Shown: positions 63,167 through 64,000 of the stretch, in pieces
How positions within the stretch are numbered: position 1 is the first letter of the stretch
Layout of the letters: each line of letters begins with the position of its first letter
From: Panicum virgatum
Lineage: Eukaryota > Streptophyta > Magnoliopsida > Poales > Poaceae
Assembly: GCF_016808335.1 (NCBI RefSeq)
Contig: NC_053150.1
Coordinates: forward strand, 28,786,030 to 28,850,029
Length of the DNA stretch: 64,000 nucleotides
Direction: 5' to 3'
The notes under the pieces: model-generated
Databases searched by the model: none
Seen by the model: only the letters and a program-made list of their open reading frames with translations
Told to the model about the DNA's origin: nothing
Program-made: the position numbers and the translations under genes

Positions 63167-63415
63167 GTGCCTAAATTTATTTTGTGTTAATTGATGGCTA
63201 TTGACGTGTCGTGCCTAAATTTATTTTGTGTGAACTGATGGCTATTTGATGTGCCATACTTAAATTTATTTCATTGCCGTGTGAACTGCTGGCTGCATGT
63301 ATTCCTCTCTGAACTGATGTATGCATATATGAACTGAAGAGTTGCATGCGTGTATGAACTGAAGGGCTGCATTTATTCCTCTCTGAACTGATGCATGCGT
63401 GTATGAGCTAGGGCT
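63167..63415. repeat. Degenerate tandem repeats upstream of the Harbinger transposase remnant
   Basis: Two or three copies of GTGCCTAAATTTATTTTGTG followed by TGATGGCTATT (63167-63275) are succeeded by two copies of a ~75-bp unit containing ATTCCTCTCTGAACTGATG, TGCATGCGTGTATGA and GAACTGAAG. Confidence 0.6.
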
Positions 63416-63432
63416 GGCTGGGTCGCGGCATG

Positions 63433-63440
63433 TATAAATA
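63433..63440 (+). promoter_or_regulatory. Candidate TATA box of the Harbinger transposase remnant
   Basis: TATAAATA 53 bases upstream of the ATG at 63493. Confidence 0.45.
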
Positions 63441-63492
63441 GCTGCTTGGTGATTTCTGTATTGACATATATCTCCCTTCCATTTTTTACTCG

Positions 63493-64000
63493 ATGTCGCC
63501 TAGTGATGATCCTGCTGTGCCTGATGGTGATCCTCCTCTGCCTGATGATGATGATCAATGTCACTCTGGTGAAGACCTGGAGTCTGAAGATCTAGGCGAT
63601 GATTGTGACCGGGAAGAAATTGATCCAGCGGAGGTATATACACTTGAAGACTTCCTTATCGAGGATGAAAACTAGAAGCTTTCCGAAGGAAGATTGGTGA
63701 GAAATTGAAGGCCAATATTGAAGGATCATCTTCTGAACCACCATGTCATCGTCAACGTCAAAGTGGACCGTGGAGGTATGTACCTAGACCTCGAGAAGCT
63801 GGTCATGATCATCTTGTTGCCAACTATTTCTCTGCAAATTCTATCTATACTGATGAGCAGTTTCATAGGAGGTGGATGAATAAGCCTCTGTTCCTACGAA
63901 TAGTTAGAACTCTCAGTTATTGATCTTCCTTTTTTACTCTAAGAGTGGACACAACTAGTCGAGATGGCTACTCACCTCTTCAAAAGTATACTACAACCAT
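63493..64000 (+). pseudogene. PIF/Harbinger transposase, N-terminal part, broken, runs off the window
   Basis: ATG at 63493 opens an acidic N-terminus (MSPSDDPAVPDGDPPLPDDD) that stops at 63673. In another frame follows RYVPRPREAGHDHLVANYFS, then YTDEQFHRRWMNKPLFLRIV, the region before the DDE core of plant Harbinger transposases (pattern R...AH..L..DYF...Y.D..FRRRFRM...LFLRI). After a stop at 63921 it goes on with RVDTTSRDGYSPLQKYTT, again as in this family. The stop codons and frame change make it a pseudogene in this copy. The catalytic part lies beyond the window. Confidence 0.75.

Overview
The window is nuclear DNA of a grass (Poaceae, probably a panicoid). The evidence is plant-type LTR retrotransposons primed by initiator tRNA-Met or tRNA-Asp, Tourist/Harbinger, Mutator and foldback elements typical of grasses, a SAG39-like papain protease and a plant U1-type zinc-finger gene. 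No bacterial, organellar, CRISPR, rRNA or tRNA feature was seen. Most of the 64 kb is transposon sequence. Only two host genes can be modelled well, both on the minus strand: a cysteine protease (40938-42011) and a multi-zinc-finger protein (about 44477-48670).

Layout. 1-24433 is a three-level nest. An old plus-strand Ty3/Gypsy element (3' internal part 1-1450, 3' LTR 1451-1802 plus 23780-24433) is split by a minus-strand, gag-only Copia-type element (1803-23774, TSD CCGGT/CCAGT). That element's gag gene is split by a very young, apparently complete chromovirus-like Gypsy element (8320-20367, TSD ATATC). Removing each insertion and one TSD copy rejoins the interrupted sequence; for the gag gene this restores a 679-codon frame. 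The oldest element itself abuts a minus-strand Athila-type element that retains gag-protease and a 5' LTR (24434-29775), but has no reverse transcriptase in the window.

29776-39600 is a mosaic of LTR-element debris: Gypsy integrase tails in inverted orientation, an LTR with its PBS, a second gag-only Copia remnant with a 3' LTR, and a further LTR with a decayed PBS. A 1.1 kb non-autonomous Harbinger element (30647-31759) lies within it. 39970-40952 is a near-perfect 1 kb foldback element that cuts off the 3' end of the cysteine protease gene. 48802-49144 is a MITE upstream of the zinc-finger gene. 50447-57358 is a complete but decayed Copia element with a perfect GATTA TSD and rearranged LTRs. 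59691-60241 is a Mutator-type MITE with a perfect 9-bp TSD. 60420-61337 is an Athila-type LTR end with a CpG-decayed PBS, 62150-62520 is a LINE tail, and the window ends in a broken Harbinger transposase gene.

The most notable observations are: (1) a 110-bp GT-AG intron inside gag of the young Gypsy element, whose removal joins a short Gag to a 1,485-aa Gag-Pol and whose retention stops translation at 184 aa; (2) two gag-only Copia-type elements, one with four zinc knuckles; (3) dense palindromic CCGG/GGACC motif arrays that occur separately in at least five unrelated elements; (4) a promoter-plus-exon-like segment where the Athila-type element should carry pol; (5) the protease gene truncated by the foldback. 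All homology calls come from reading motifs by eye; no database search was run.
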